Source: JAGTVG01 sp963820995
GTDB taxonomy: Bacteria; Bacteroidota; Bacteroidia; Cytophagales; Cyclobacteriaceae
NCBI GenBank assembly: GCA_963820995.1
Contig: CAWGCL010000006.1
Location: 496,001 to 560,000, forward strand
DNA: 64,000 nt
Direction of reading: 5' to 3'
Positions 1 to 8,832 of the stretch are shown in pieces. The notes below the pieces were generated by a model. It searched no databases. It worked only from the letters and a program-made list of their open reading frames with translations, and had not been told where the DNA came from. Position 1 is the stretch's first letter, and each line of letters opens with the position of its first letter. Both the position numbers and the translations under genes were made by a program.

Positions 1-237
1 AGTAAGAATACCGCTGAGTATAATGGGTATAAGTAATTTCCTTTGGTTAATGGTTAGAGAAATCAAATATTCTATCGGGAATTCAGATCTTTTACCTTTG
101 AAGGTCACATATAATCTTCTATCTGTAATTTCACACTTGTTCCTTTCATCCTTATCAAAAAGGATATAGCACTTGGCAATATTTGATTCACTCTCTCTCA
201 ATAAATTAAGATTTTTTATAACAAGGTATTCACTTAT
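1..237 (-). CDS. Partial ORF at left edge, possible membrane protein of unknown function
   Basis: The minus strand is open for 79 codons from just after a TAA at 240-238 to the window edge. The product is protein-like in composition (…YILFDKDERNKCEI…, …FKGKRSEFPIEYL…) and ends in a hydrophobic stretch (KLLIPIILSGI) that would suit the first membrane segment of a longer protein. There is no ATG; the only plausible visible start is a TTG at 201-199. The start is therefore uncertain, or the gene begins with a rare codon or is damaged. I do not recognise the family. Confidence 0.45.
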   Translation of the reverse strand, partial: MSEYLVIKNLNLLRESESNIAKCYILFDKDERNKCEITDRRLYVTFKGKRSEFPIEYLISLTINQRKLLIPIILSGILT

Positions 238-352
238 TTAGTTTACAATAATATCTACTTTATAAAACATACTTAACATTCTTTTATTAATTTTAAATAA
301 TGCTTGAGGTCAGCCCATTTGATAGGGTTGATATTATATATCTTAGTTTGGA

Positions 353-1900
353 ATGAGGCGAATCTTAAATATAATTTTAATTCTAATTATCCTTATAAGT
401 CTGCACTTATCGCATAGGGGTTATGCTCAGGTAGAACAACCCTCTCGGTTTGAAATTGAGGTAGAATGGCAGGACGAGTATTTTAATATCATTTCTGCTG
501 AAGAGAATGGATTATTCTTAATTCGCAAAAATGCAGAAAAGATTCAAAAAAGTGATTTGACGTGGGAAATTACTGTCCTGGATACAACCTTAGCGGTAAA
601 ATGGCGAAAAGATATTTATCTTAATCTAAGCTATGATCTGCTAGGCTACGATTATTATAAGAATAAAGTATTCCTTCTGTTTGCAATGCCTGAATCCTAT
701 AAAGATGATCATATCATTCTGGAAGTCGATATGATCTCGGGATTATATCAGACATATAATGTGAAGAGGTCATTAAACATTCAGTTAACGGAATTTGAAA
801 TTTTAGATAATTCAGCAATTTTTGGTGGATATTTCAATAATAAACCCACTATACTCCAATATATTTTTAAGGAAGGTAAAACACTGGCTTTACCTGGATT
901 TTATGAGGAAAGAAGCCGTCTTATTGATGTTCATATAAATGATGAAAAGGGCATATTAACTGTTTTAACAACCATAAGGACCGTAAATAAGAATTACTCC
1001 ATAGTTGTAAGACAATTCGAGAAAGATGGGACAATGATTGAGAATACAGCTATAGTGCCTGAAAACAATACCAGTCTTTTAGATGCCAGATATGTTACAA
1101 TCGATAATGATATAGACCTTATTGCCGGGACATATTCAAATAAGAATCTCAGGTCTTCCCGTGGAATATTCCTTGCCCATATAGATGAAAATGAGGAACA
1201 AACCCTGAAATATTATAATTACGGGGAATTACAAAACTTCTTTAGTTATATGAAAGCAAAAAGGGAAAAGAGGGTTCAGGAAAGGATTAAAAGGAAAAAG
1301 ATCAAAGGGAAGAAACTCAAATTTAACTACCGTTTGCTAGTCCATGACATCATTAAGTATGAGAACGAATACATATTAGTTGGTGAAGCGTATTATCCAA
1401 AATACAACAGTACCAGTTACTATGGAGGTTATGGTTATACCAACTACTACCCGAATTATTCCCCCAGACGAAGCCAAAACAACTCCTATTTTGCCGGATA
1501 CAAATACACGCATGCCATTGTTATCGGGTTTGGCAAACAGGGAGAATTACATTGGGATAATAGTTTTGAGATCAATGATATCACGAGCTATGATTTGAAG
1601 CAATTTGTTGAGGTCGATCCACAAGAGGATGAAATTGTTCTGTTATACAACTATGAAAGCGTAATTAGATCAAAGCTAATTAAGGATGAAGAAGTGGTTG
1701 AAGGAAAATCTTTTGATGATATAAATCTGAAATTTGATGATGATGAAGTTGAAAACGACGACTCTGATTTTGGGGGACTTGAGTCATGGTATAAAGACAG
1801 GTTTTATGCTTATGGAGTGCAGAAAATTAAGAATTTAAAAGACTCTGGAGTTAAACTTAACAGAAAAGTGTTTTTTATTAATAAAATTTTATACAATTAG
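353..1900 (+). CDS. Secreted protein of unknown function
   Basis: 515 aa. Residues 1-26 form a clear signal peptide (hydrophobic ILNIILILIILISLHL core, YAQ before the cleavage site), so the protein is exported. The mature part is rich in beta-strand-like sequence with Asp/Glu and aromatic residues. Two odd segments stand out: a strongly basic stretch at about residues 301-321 (Lys/Arg in most positions) and a Tyr/Gly/Asn-rich low-complexity stretch at about 347-380. No C-terminal T9SS sorting domain is visible. It stands alone, 51 bp before pyrR. I do not recognise a family; it may be a beta-propeller-like periplasmic or surface protein, but that is inference from strand-like texture only. 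Confidence 0.75.
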   Translation: MRRILNIILILIILISLHLSHRGYAQVEQPSRFEIEVEWQDEYFNIISAEENGLFLIRKNAEKIQKSDLTWEITVLDTTLAVKWRKDIYLNLSYDLLGYDYYKNKVFLLFAMPESYKDDHIILEVDMISGLYQTYNVKRSLNIQLTEFEILDNSAIFGGYFNNKPTILQYIFKEGKTLALPGFYEERSRLIDVHINDEKGILTVLTTIRTVNKNYSIVVRQFEKDGTMIENTAIVPENNTSLLDARYVTIDNDIDLIAGTYSNKNLRSSRGIFLAHIDENEEQTLKYYNYGELQNFFSYMKAKREKRVQERIKRKKIKGKKLKFNYRLLVHDIIKYENEYILVGEAYYPKYNSTSYYGGYGYTNYYPNYSPRRSQNNSYFAGYKYTHAIVIGFGKQGELHWDNSFEINDITSYDLKQFVEVDPQEDEIVLLYNYESVIRSKLIKDEEVVEGKSFDDINLKFDDDEVENDDSDFGGLESWYKDRFYAYGVQKIKNLKDSGVKLNRKVFFINKILYN

Positions 1901-1951
1901 TTCTGTATTCCTTATGTTTGCATAGTTAATGTTGATTTTTTAAATTTTCTG

Positions 1952-2503
1952 ATGCAAAAAAAATTACTTCTCGATCATCAATTATTTGAAATTACAATAC
2001 AACGTCTTTGCCAGCAACTTATTGAAAATCATAATAACTTCAAGAATACCGTATTAATAGGCTTACAGCCAAGGGGAATTTTTTTAGCTGACAGGATAAA
2101 ATCAACCCTTGAAGCAAATCTGGGTGATAAAATTGATCTCGGATACCTGGATATAACATTCTATAGGGATGATTTCAGACGCAGAGAAAAACCACTGCGA
2201 GCAAATGCCACAAGTATGCCATTTATTCTTGAAGATAAAAAAGTCGTGTTGATAGATGATGTATTGTATACAGGCCGTTCGATACGCGCAGCTCTTGATG
2301 CCATGTCAGCTTTTGGAAGACCTGAACTGGTCGAATTACTGGTGCTGATCGAAAGGAAATATACTCGCCATTTACCCATCCAGCCTAATTATATTGGAAA
2401 AAGCGTAAACACCATGCAATCTCAACGTGTTCAGGTTGAATGGAGTATTCAAGGGGCAAAAAATGATAATATTTGGTTAATAAATAAAACCGATACCGAA
2501 TGA
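1952..2503 (+). CDS. pyrR: PyrR: uracil phosphoribosyltransferase / pyrimidine operon regulator
   Basis: 183 aa, usual length for PyrR, a type I phosphoribosyltransferase. The PRPP-binding motif VVLIDDVLYTGRS is at residues 98-110. The N-terminal ILIGLQPRGIFLADRI-like loop and the FYRDDFRR element also match the family. PyrR makes UMP from uracil and PRPP; in Firmicutes it also binds pyr mRNA to attenuate the operon. No PyrR-binding loop or attenuator is obvious here, so only the enzymatic role is supported. The TGA stop overlaps the ATG of pyrB (ATGA at 2500-2503), indicating translational coupling in a pyrimidine operon. Confidence 0.93.
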   Translation: MQKKLLLDHQLFEITIQRLCQQLIENHNNFKNTVLIGLQPRGIFLADRIKSTLEANLGDKIDLGYLDITFYRDDFRRREKPLRANATSMPFILEDKKVVLIDDVLYTGRSIRAALDAMSAFGRPELVELLVLIERKYTRHLPIQPNYIGKSVNTMQSQRVQVEWSIQGAKNDNIWLINKTDTE

Positions 2504-3435
2504 CAAGTCTTAGTGTAAACCATTTGTTAGGGATTAAAGACATTTCTAAAAATGATATTGAACTAATATTTGAAACTGCCGACTATTTTAAAGAAATAAT
2601 AAATCGCCCCATTAAAAAAGTGCCTTCTTTAAGAGATATTACCATCGCAAACGTATTTTTTGAAAATTCAACCAGGACAAGATTAAGCTTTGAACTCGCT
2701 GAAAAAAGATTATCTGCGGATGTAATTAATTTTTCTTCATCATCGAGCTCCGTAAAAAAAGGCGAAACACTTCTGGATACCATCAATAACATTCTTGCGA
2801 TGAAGGTTGACATGATCGTAATGAGGCATGCAAGTCCGGGAGCACCACATTTCTTATCTAAACATATTAATGCCAATATTATAAATGCAGGTGATGGGAC
2901 ACATGAACACCCTACTCAGGCTTTATTGGATTCTTATTCAATACGTGAGAAATTTGGCGAGGTAAAAGGAAAGAAAATTGCGATTATAGGCGACATTTTA
3001 CATTCCAGAGTTGCAATATCCAATATTTATGCACTCCAGAAACTAGGCGCCGAAGTTATGGTATGTGGTCCGAATACCCTTTTACCTAAATTTATAAAAA
3101 CTCTTGGTGTTGAGGTTGAACTGGATGTTGAGAAAGCTTTGCAATGGTGCGATATAGCCAACGTTCTAAGAATACAGCTCGAACGACAGGAAATAAAATA
3201 CTTCCCTTCATTGCGCGAATATTCCATTTATTATGGCATAAATAAAGCTCTACTTGATAAAATAGGGAAACCTGTAACAATTATGCACCCCGGACCGATA
3301 AATCGTGGCGTTGAACTAAATAGCGATGTGGCAGATTCAGATGCTGCAATTATTCTTCATCAGGTGGAAAATGGAGTGGCCATTAGAATGTCGGTTCTGT
3401 ATCTTCTAGCTTCCAACAAAACACCCTTAAATTAA
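2500..3435 (+). CDS. pyrB: Aspartate carbamoyltransferase catalytic subunit
   Basis: 311 aa. It catalyses carbamoyl phosphate + L-aspartate to N-carbamoyl-L-aspartate, the first committed step of pyrimidine synthesis. The carbamoyl-phosphate motif FENSTRTRLSFE is at about residues 54-65, the HPTQ motif at 137-140, a GDILHSRVA segment near 163, and the MHPGPINRGVEL aspartate-loop motif near 261. Length is typical of the catalytic chain; no regulatory subunit pyrI lies in the window. It overlaps pyrR by 4 nt. A weak hairpin (gttacc/ggtaat, 3454-3472) lies just after the stop but lacks a T-run. Confidence 0.96.
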   Translation: MTSLSVNHLLGIKDISKNDIELIFETADYFKEIINRPIKKVPSLRDITIANVFFENSTRTRLSFELAEKRLSADVINFSSSSSSVKKGETLLDTINNILAMKVDMIVMRHASPGAPHFLSKHINANIINAGDGTHEHPTQALLDSYSIREKFGEVKGKKIAIIGDILHSRVAISNIYALQKLGAEVMVCGPNTLLPKFIKTLGVEVELDVEKALQWCDIANVLRIQLERQEIKYFPSLREYSIYYGINKALLDKIGKPVTIMHPGPINRGVELNSDVADSDAAIILHQVENGVAIRMSVLYLLASNKTPLN

Positions 3436-3762
3436 AGAAATACAAACTAGCTTGTTACCATTTTCAGGTAATCAGTATTTACCTTCAAATTTATTCATAT
3501 AAAAAAATTGGTATTTTTAACTTGGAAAAGTACTATTTATAAATTTTTATCGTTAATTAACAAAATGAAATTTAATTGGTAATAAAGGGATGAAATTCTC
3601 ATTATTCAAATGTCAGCTATGTCTGGTCGTTTAGATATATAAGTATTCCACTTAAATATCATTTTAATAAAATTAAAATATTGAAACTTTTTCGAATTTT
3701 GATTAAGTTTAATGTCGAATAAATTAGAAACAAATTTTTAAAACAAATAACAAAAAATTATC
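3436..3762. other. AT-rich intergenic region, no gene
   Basis: 327 bp between pyrB and the next gene. Very AT-rich. No open frame of protein-like composition was found on either strand. It must hold the promoter for the membrane protein at 3763, but I found no convincing TTG / TAnnTTTG pair at proper spacing. Confidence 0.6.
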
Positions 3763-4683
3763 ATGAATAATGAATTCTATCTGAATTTCCTGGACATTTG
3801 GAATAATGCAATGGTAGTTGGAGCTATTGTACTGGTTATCGCTTCTGTTTTAACCTTAGTATATCACAAAATCCGTATTAGTTCAATTAAAGATCTTAAA
3901 AAGAAATATGATTATTTGACGGAGAATGATATCAAAATGCAAATGACCACCATTTGGTTGTTTGCCGGTGCCGTTTTACTCATGTTGAACACATCCTATA
4001 AAAAAACCATGGAAGTTCATTATGTGTGGTTCCTGGTACGATTCTTCATTACCTTCTGTATTTCAACACTGATAGTGTATATTTCATATCTGCTGTATAA
4101 ATATTCTTATCCTTCAACTCTGGATAAGAAGTTGAAACATCTGAGGTTTAAACCAAGAGTATCATCAGCAGGTAACCAAATGAGGCTGCTAAGTGAAGAA
4201 GAAGAAGACGTGCATCTTGATGAAGGTATGCAGGCGGAAGAGGATGTTTTTTCAGTTGACTATGATGTCTGGGTTGATGAAGCTACAGGAGAGATTAAGA
4301 TTGAAAAGTATGCAGGTAGACTTGAAGCCAGTAAATGTAATACATGTGGTTTCTATACCATGAAACTTAAAAATGAGGAAATCTTATCACCTGCTTCCGA
4401 TGTGACTGAAGGTGAAATGATTCAAAAGTATGAATGTGGGTATTGTGGTGCAAAAAGAACCAAACAGGTTAAAATTGCCAAACTTGAAAAAGGCCAGGAA
4501 TTCATACTACCTACTGAAATGCATTTTAAAGGTGAAAAAGCTGTTGAAACAATTAGACTGGAGGTTTACATGAACGATGGGTCATCTAATGCTTATGAAT
4601 TCCCAAACCTAGAACAAGCAAAGAATTTCTTGAAAAAGTATCAGGAAGAATTAGATACTGAAAACGAACTATATAAAGGATAG
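3763..4683 (+). CDS. Membrane protein with C-terminal zinc-ribbon-like domain
   Basis: 306 aa. Three hydrophobic segments are visible: about residues 15-35, 64-80 and 90-112. They are followed by a basic stretch, an acidic linker (EEEEDVHLDEG…) near 146-155 and a soluble domain. That domain holds two CxxC pairs, C192-x2-C195 and C225-x2-C228, spaced like a zinc ribbon, and ends in a small alpha/beta-like segment. Likely an inner-membrane protein with a cytoplasmic metal-binding domain. The partner and role are unknown and I do not recognise a named family. It stands alone, convergent with the Crp-like gene, with a shared terminator between them. Confidence 0.75.
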   Translation: MNNEFYLNFLDIWNNAMVVGAIVLVIASVLTLVYHKIRISSIKDLKKKYDYLTENDIKMQMTTIWLFAGAVLLMLNTSYKKTMEVHYVWFLVRFFITFCISTLIVYISYLLYKYSYPSTLDKKLKHLRFKPRVSSAGNQMRLLSEEEEDVHLDEGMQAEEDVFSVDYDVWVDEATGEIKIEKYAGRLEASKCNTCGFYTMKLKNEEILSPASDVTEGEMIQKYECGYCGAKRTKQVKIAKLEKGQEFILPTEMHFKGEKAVETIRLEVYMNDGSSNAYEFPNLEQAKNFLKKYQEELDTENELYKG

Positions 4684-4689
4684 ATAAAA

Positions 4690-4725
4690 AATCCCGTTTA
4701 CCAGAGATAGGCGGGATTCTTTATT
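4690..4725. terminator. Bidirectional intrinsic terminator
   Basis: Inverted repeat aatcccg (4690-4696) / cgggatt (4712-4718) with a 15-nt loop, preceded by an A-run and followed by a T-rich tract. It sits between the stops of two convergent genes and can serve both. Confidence 0.65.
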
Positions 4726-5407
4726 TCAATTTATCAATATCCCTGATCAGAAATCGACGTCTGTCAAAATTGATCAGGTTTTTTTCTTTTAATTCATTTA
4801 GTACCGTTGTTACTGTCTGTCTTGAGGTCCCCGTTAAACTGGCAATATCCTTATGGGTAAGGTAATTCCGGAACATGACTTCAAATCCTACTTTTTTACC
4901 CTTTTCCAAAGCCATTTCCCTTAGAAAATCAATTATCCTTGTCCTGGCATCCTTAAAAACAAGTGAATCTATTCTGCGTTCCAGTTTTTTAATCCTGATT
5001 CCAATCAGTTTAATTATTTTGAGATTTAAAGGTTTATTGCTGGCCATTAATTCCTTCATATCTTCAATGTCCATCGGACATACAGCTGTATCATCGTCAA
5101 GAGCCTGCGCAAAATCCTGCCGCTTATCCTCACCGGCCAGGGCAAGTTCCCCAAATATCTCTCCTATACCCAGAATAGCTTTGATTACTTCTGTCCCATC
5201 TTCTTTATAACTTCCTATTTTTACCCGGCCTGATGCGATCATATAAATATATTTTGAAGGTTCCTCCTCAAAATATATATACTGGTTCTTTTTGAAATAA
5301 TGAAAAGAATGTTTGTCCTTCATAGTTGGCACCTTATGGGGACATAATAATTCATATAGGTCCACATTTTCGAAATACCAAATATTCGGATTTTGATTCA
5401 TAAACAA
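4721..5407 (-). CDS. Crp/Fnr family transcriptional regulator
   Basis: 228 aa. An N-terminal cyclic-nucleotide-binding fold (about residues 20-130) contains IYMIASGRVKIGSYKEDG and the GEIFGELAL motif. A C-terminal winged helix-turn-helix (about 165-228) contains HKDIASLTGTSRQTVTTVL, the HTH_Crp recognition helix. There is no N-terminal cysteine cluster, so it is not an Fnr-type oxygen sensor; the ligand is unknown. It lies 50 bp downstream of the MFS gene on the same strand, so the two may be co-transcribed and the regulator may act on conditions linked to that transporter. Confidence 0.88.
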   Translation of the reverse strand: MFMNQNPNIWYFENVDLYELLCPHKVPTMKDKHSFHYFKKNQYIYFEEEPSKYIYMIASGRVKIGSYKEDGTEVIKAILGIGEIFGELALAGEDKRQDFAQALDDDTAVCPMDIEDMKELMASNKPLNLKIIKLIGIRIKKLERRIDSLVFKDARTRIIDFLREMALEKGKKVGFEVMFRNYLTHKDIASLTGTSRQTVTTVLNELKEKNLINFDRRRFLIRDIDKLK

Positions 5408-5457
5408 AAAGGTTCAGTTTAAATTTAAAACGAATGAAAGTAGCAAATGGTTTTAAA

Positions 5458-6672
5458 TTATTTTTCTCTTGTATCTATAACAGGAACTTTCAACTTGACC
5501 ATCTTTTTTTGTTTTAAAGTATAATAAAACAAATAAACTAATGCCAAGGCCGACATAATTGATGAAATTAAAAATGTAATGCTGAAGTTATCGGCATTAT
5601 TATTATAGATCCAGGCAGATATCAAAGCACCAGCCCCAATACCGGTCTCGAGCGCAATAAACATGGTTGCAAGTGCCCTGCCCCGGTGTTTCTCTTCACT
5701 CAGATCGATCGTCCATGCATAAGCTGTAGGGGTGCTAATACCGACTCCTATACCGTACAAACCAGCAGCAATATAAAACAACATCAGATTGTCGGAAAAA
5801 GCGACCAATATGAGTGAGATCACAATTATAATTGAAGCGATCATTAATAAAGGTATTCGGCCGTAACGATCTGATGCCTGACCGGCAAATATCCGTATCA
5901 ACAGGGAAGTGATAGTAAATATTGCAAAAAACACCCCTTTATTGGTCAATCCTAAATGAATACTCAGATCCGGTACAATCGTTAATATCACGCCAAAAGC
6001 AAATACGTTCAGCATCAGGACAAAAGAAGATGGATATACCCGCGGTTCAAGTATATCTACTCTTTTAATTTTTAATAGTTTGGGTTTAAAGGATTCCCGT
6101 TCTTTCAGGGTTTCCTTCATACCGATTAACACAAACACAGAGGCAAGCGCTAAAATTGACGATGCATAAAACATTGCATTCAGAGAATAGTATAAAGCAA
6201 TATAACTCCCTAATACTGGCCCCGAAGCCATACCTATACTACTGAAAAGTCCTAAAATTCCCATGGCTTCCCCCCTTCTGTTTGCAGGAGCAATATCTGC
6301 AATATAAGCACTGGTAGCGGTTGGTTTAAATCCTGTGGAAAGGCCATGAAACAGTCGTAATGCAAAAAATCCTGCTAATGTGCCTAAAACAGGATATAAA
6401 AGTCCAGAGACTAAACAAATAACTGAACCAAATACCATAATAGGAATTCTCCCCACAGTATCGGTCAATTTCCCGCTGAAGGGTCTTGATATCCCTGCAG
6501 TTAAGGTAAATAAAGCAATGATCAGTCCTTTATATTCACCCCCACCCAAAGAACCAAGATAATCGGGCAATTCCGGGATAATCATATTAAAGCTTGCGAA
6601 AAACAGAAATGACCCAAGGCACATTAGCCAGAATTGGAAATTATATACCTTGAGCCATTCAACATTTTTCAT
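5458..6672 (-). CDS. MFS transporter (drug-efflux-like)
   Basis: 404 aa with about 12 hydrophobic segments, the standard length and layout of the major facilitator superfamily. The loop 2-3 motif A appears as GKLTDTVGRIP near residue 66 and again in the second half as GQASDRYGRIP, showing the internal two-fold repeat. The central loop is basic and short (about 190-205). The family moves small solutes or drugs across the inner membrane with proton coupling; the substrate cannot be read from sequence. It is divergent from the TlpA-like gene and lies directly upstream of the Crp-like regulator. Confidence 0.88.
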   Translation of the reverse strand: MKNVEWLKVYNFQFWLMCLGSFLFFASFNMIIPELPDYLGSLGGGEYKGLIIALFTLTAGISRPFSGKLTDTVGRIPIMVFGSVICLVSGLLYPVLGTLAGFFALRLFHGLSTGFKPTATSAYIADIAPANRRGEAMGILGLFSSIGMASGPVLGSYIALYYSLNAMFYASSILALASVFVLIGMKETLKERESFKPKLLKIKRVDILEPRVYPSSFVLMLNVFAFGVILTIVPDLSIHLGLTNKGVFFAIFTITSLLIRIFAGQASDRYGRIPLLMIASIIIVISLILVAFSDNLMLFYIAAGLYGIGVGISTPTAYAWTIDLSEEKHRGRALATMFIALETGIGAGALISAWIYNNNADNFSITFLISSIMSALALVYLFYYTLKQKKMVKLKVPVIDTREK

Positions 6673-6969
6673 TTCAAAGGATTTTAAGAAACAGCAAAGC
6701 TACATATAAGTTTTAGGGTTCCTGGGAAAACCCAACCTTTGTTTTACATTTTGAGCTTAATTTTCTCTTCAGATTTCAATTTATCCAATATTTTTTACTC
6801 CTTTGCGCTGAACGGAAAATCAGAAATGATCTGGATTCGATGTTTTTTAACAATGCTGTTCTACGATTTTTTTGAATAGCATTATTAAGTTTAATGGGAT
6901 CACTGTTTAATTGCCATGAATTAACATATACCCCATACTTTTTTAGTTGTGAGATAAATAAATAGAGCT

Positions 6970-8070
6970 ATGAAAAGAATAATAATACCAATTATCGTAA
7001 TTCTAATTTTAAGTGCTTGTGAAACGAAGCATAATGGATTTGTTGTGAATGGATCAATTTCAGGATATCCTGAAGGAACTGCTGTATTGAAACAACGGAT
7101 TAATAGTGAATTTGTAACGCTTGATTCAACATCGATTCAGGATGGAAAGTTTCAATTTAAAGGAATGCTGGGACTACCAGAGATGTGTTATATCACCATA
7201 AGTGACACCGTGCCATCTATGAGGATATTCCTTGAAAATTCTGCAATTACCCTTCAGGCACACATTGACAGCCTGAGAACACCGGTAATATCCGGATCGT
7301 TAATGCAGGATAACCTCGAAGCATATAATGAAAAGATCAATCCATTTGAAGACAGTTTAAGATCTTATTACAGGAAATACTTGAAAGCTAATAAGGATGG
7401 TGATCAGGAATTGGCTAAAAAATTTGAACAAAAGTTCGATGTGATATCAGAGGATCAGAAAAAAGTATCCCTTCAGGTGGTTTCAGAAAATTCAGATAAT
7501 GTTCTGGGGCCATATTTAGTTTGGGGCACCCTGGTTTATGACCTTACAGTTGAAGAATTAGAAGGATTGGCAAATGGATTCTCCCCTGAAATTGCGCAGT
7601 CAATATATGTTGAACAAATTAATAATCATGTGTTAACCCTGCAGAAAGTAGCCATTGGACAGCCATTCACAGATATAATTATGGAAGATCCTGATGGCAA
7701 TGTAAAGAAACTATCAGACCTAACCGGAAAATTAGTCCTTGTCGATTTCTGGGCCTCCTGGTGTGGTCCATGCCGAAGGGAAAACCCTAATGTAGTAGCA
7801 TTGTATAATGAGTATAAGGATAAGAATTTCGAGATCTTTGGGGTTTCATTTGATAGTGATGGAGAAAAATGGAAAAAAGCTATTGAAGATGATGGCCTTA
7901 CTTGGCAGCATGTATCTGATTTACAATATTGGAATAGCGCAGCCGGGAAACTGTATGGGGTAAGAAGCATTCCTCATACTGTATTAATTAATCCGGAAGG
8001 TATCATAGTTGCAAAAAACCTAAGGGGAGATGAACTGCGGAAGAAAGTAGAGGAACTAACCAAAGGTTAA
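6970..8070 (+). CDS. TlpA-like thioredoxin-fold lipoprotein with DUF4369 domain
   Basis: 366 aa. A lipoprotein signal (ILILSAC) places the lipidated cysteine at residue 17. Residues about 25-115 resemble DUF4369, a domain often placed before thioredoxin folds in Bacteroidota; a helical linker follows. The C-terminal AhpC/TSA-thioredoxin domain (about 230-366) has FWASWCGPCRRE, with the catalytic pair C265/C268, and a SIPHT cis-proline at P335. The family reduces or isomerises disulfides in the periplasm. The many paired cysteines of the SprB modules encoded nearby could be clients, but that link is inference. It is followed by a strong terminator. Confidence 0.9.
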   Translation: MKRIIIPIIVILILSACETKHNGFVVNGSISGYPEGTAVLKQRINSEFVTLDSTSIQDGKFQFKGMLGLPEMCYITISDTVPSMRIFLENSAITLQAHIDSLRTPVISGSLMQDNLEAYNEKINPFEDSLRSYYRKYLKANKDGDQELAKKFEQKFDVISEDQKKVSLQVVSENSDNVLGPYLVWGTLVYDLTVEELEGLANGFSPEIAQSIYVEQINNHVLTLQKVAIGQPFTDIIMEDPDGNVKKLSDLTGKLVLVDFWASWCGPCRRENPNVVALYNEYKDKNFEIFGVSFDSDGEKWKKAIEDDGLTWQHVSDLQYWNSAAGKLYGVRSIPHTVLINPEGIIVAKNLRGDELRKKVEELTKG

Positions 8071-8090
8071 TATTAACCATTAAGATATAG

Positions 8091-8122
8091 AAGCGACCAT
8101 GATCTCATGATCGCTTTTTTTT
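8091..8122 (+). terminator. Intrinsic terminator after the TlpA-like gene
   Basis: Stem aagcga-c-catga / tcatg-a-tcgctt around a 2-nt loop, followed directly by a run of eight T. The classic layout ends the TlpA-like transcript 20 bp after its stop. Confidence 0.8.
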
Positions 8123-8194
8123 ATTTCTGGCAAACATTTTCTGATAAAAGCATAACCTTGTACGATATCTTTCGTTACTTTTATTAGAACATAC

Positions 8195-8209
8195 CAAACG
8201 GTCGGTTTG
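8195..8209. promoter_or_regulatory. Candidate TetR-family operator (autoregulation)
   Basis: CAAAC-ggtcg-GTTTG: perfect 5-bp arms around a 5-nt spacer, ending 2 nt before the ATG at 8212. The placement and the shape fit an operator bound by the TetR-family product of the gene it precedes. It leaves no room for a ribosome binding site, so translation may also be affected when the site is occupied or folded. Confidence 0.55.
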
Positions 8210-8211
8210 TA

Positions 8212-8832
8212 ATGACAAGTACTAAAGAACACATACTTTTTACCGCCCTCAAATTAATATTGAAGAAAGGTTATGGCAATGTAACCATGAATGAGCTGGT
8301 TGAGGCAAGTGGAATGTCAAAAGGTGCGTTTTATCATTATTTTAAAAGTAAAGATCAGATTTATTATGAAACGCTCGATAAGTACTTCTTCTCTTATATG
8401 GCATCCTTCGACCTGACTTATAACAAAGCCCTTTCTTTTAGATCAAATCTACTTCAGGTTTTTACCATGTTTATTGAGTTTGCTTCAGAGATTGAAAGTA
8501 TGATTGGCCCGGAAAACCCAATGATAAGTTATTACCATACACTATTGGAAAGTGCGATCCATTCAAATGATATCAAAAAGAAGATAAGTAATTATTACGA
8601 ATTCTGGCTTAATAGGATTACAGGATGGATAGAACTTGCTCAGACAAACAATGAGATAGATCCCGGTTTAGATCCGGAGATATTAAGCAAGCACATCAGT
8701 GGCCTGATGGAAGGTTTAATGATTATCTATTCTTTCCAAAACAAAGAAAAAAACCTTGAGAAATACTTTAATGAAATATTTTATCAATTTTTCGAACTTA
8801 TAAAAAACAAAAATTTGAATGAAAACAGTTAG
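8212..8832 (+). CDS. TetR/AcrR family transcriptional regulator
   Basis: 206 aa. The N-terminal helix-turn-helix (about residues 10-55) has the TetR pattern: VTMNELVEASGMSKGAFYHY followed by FKSKDQIY. The C-terminal part is helical and ligand-binding in the family; the ligand is unknown. Its 3' end overlaps the next start by 14 nt, so it is the first gene of the operon running to 13981. With the palindrome just upstream it most likely represses its own operon. Confidence 0.9.
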   Translation: MTSTKEHILFTALKLILKKGYGNVTMNELVEASGMSKGAFYHYFKSKDQIYYETLDKYFFSYMASFDLTYNKALSFRSNLLQVFTMFIEFASEIESMIGPENPMISYYHTLLESAIHSNDIKKKISNYYEFWLNRITGWIELAQTNNEIDPGLDPEILSKHISGLMEGLMIIYSFQNKEKNLEKYFNEIFYQFFELIKNKNLNENS

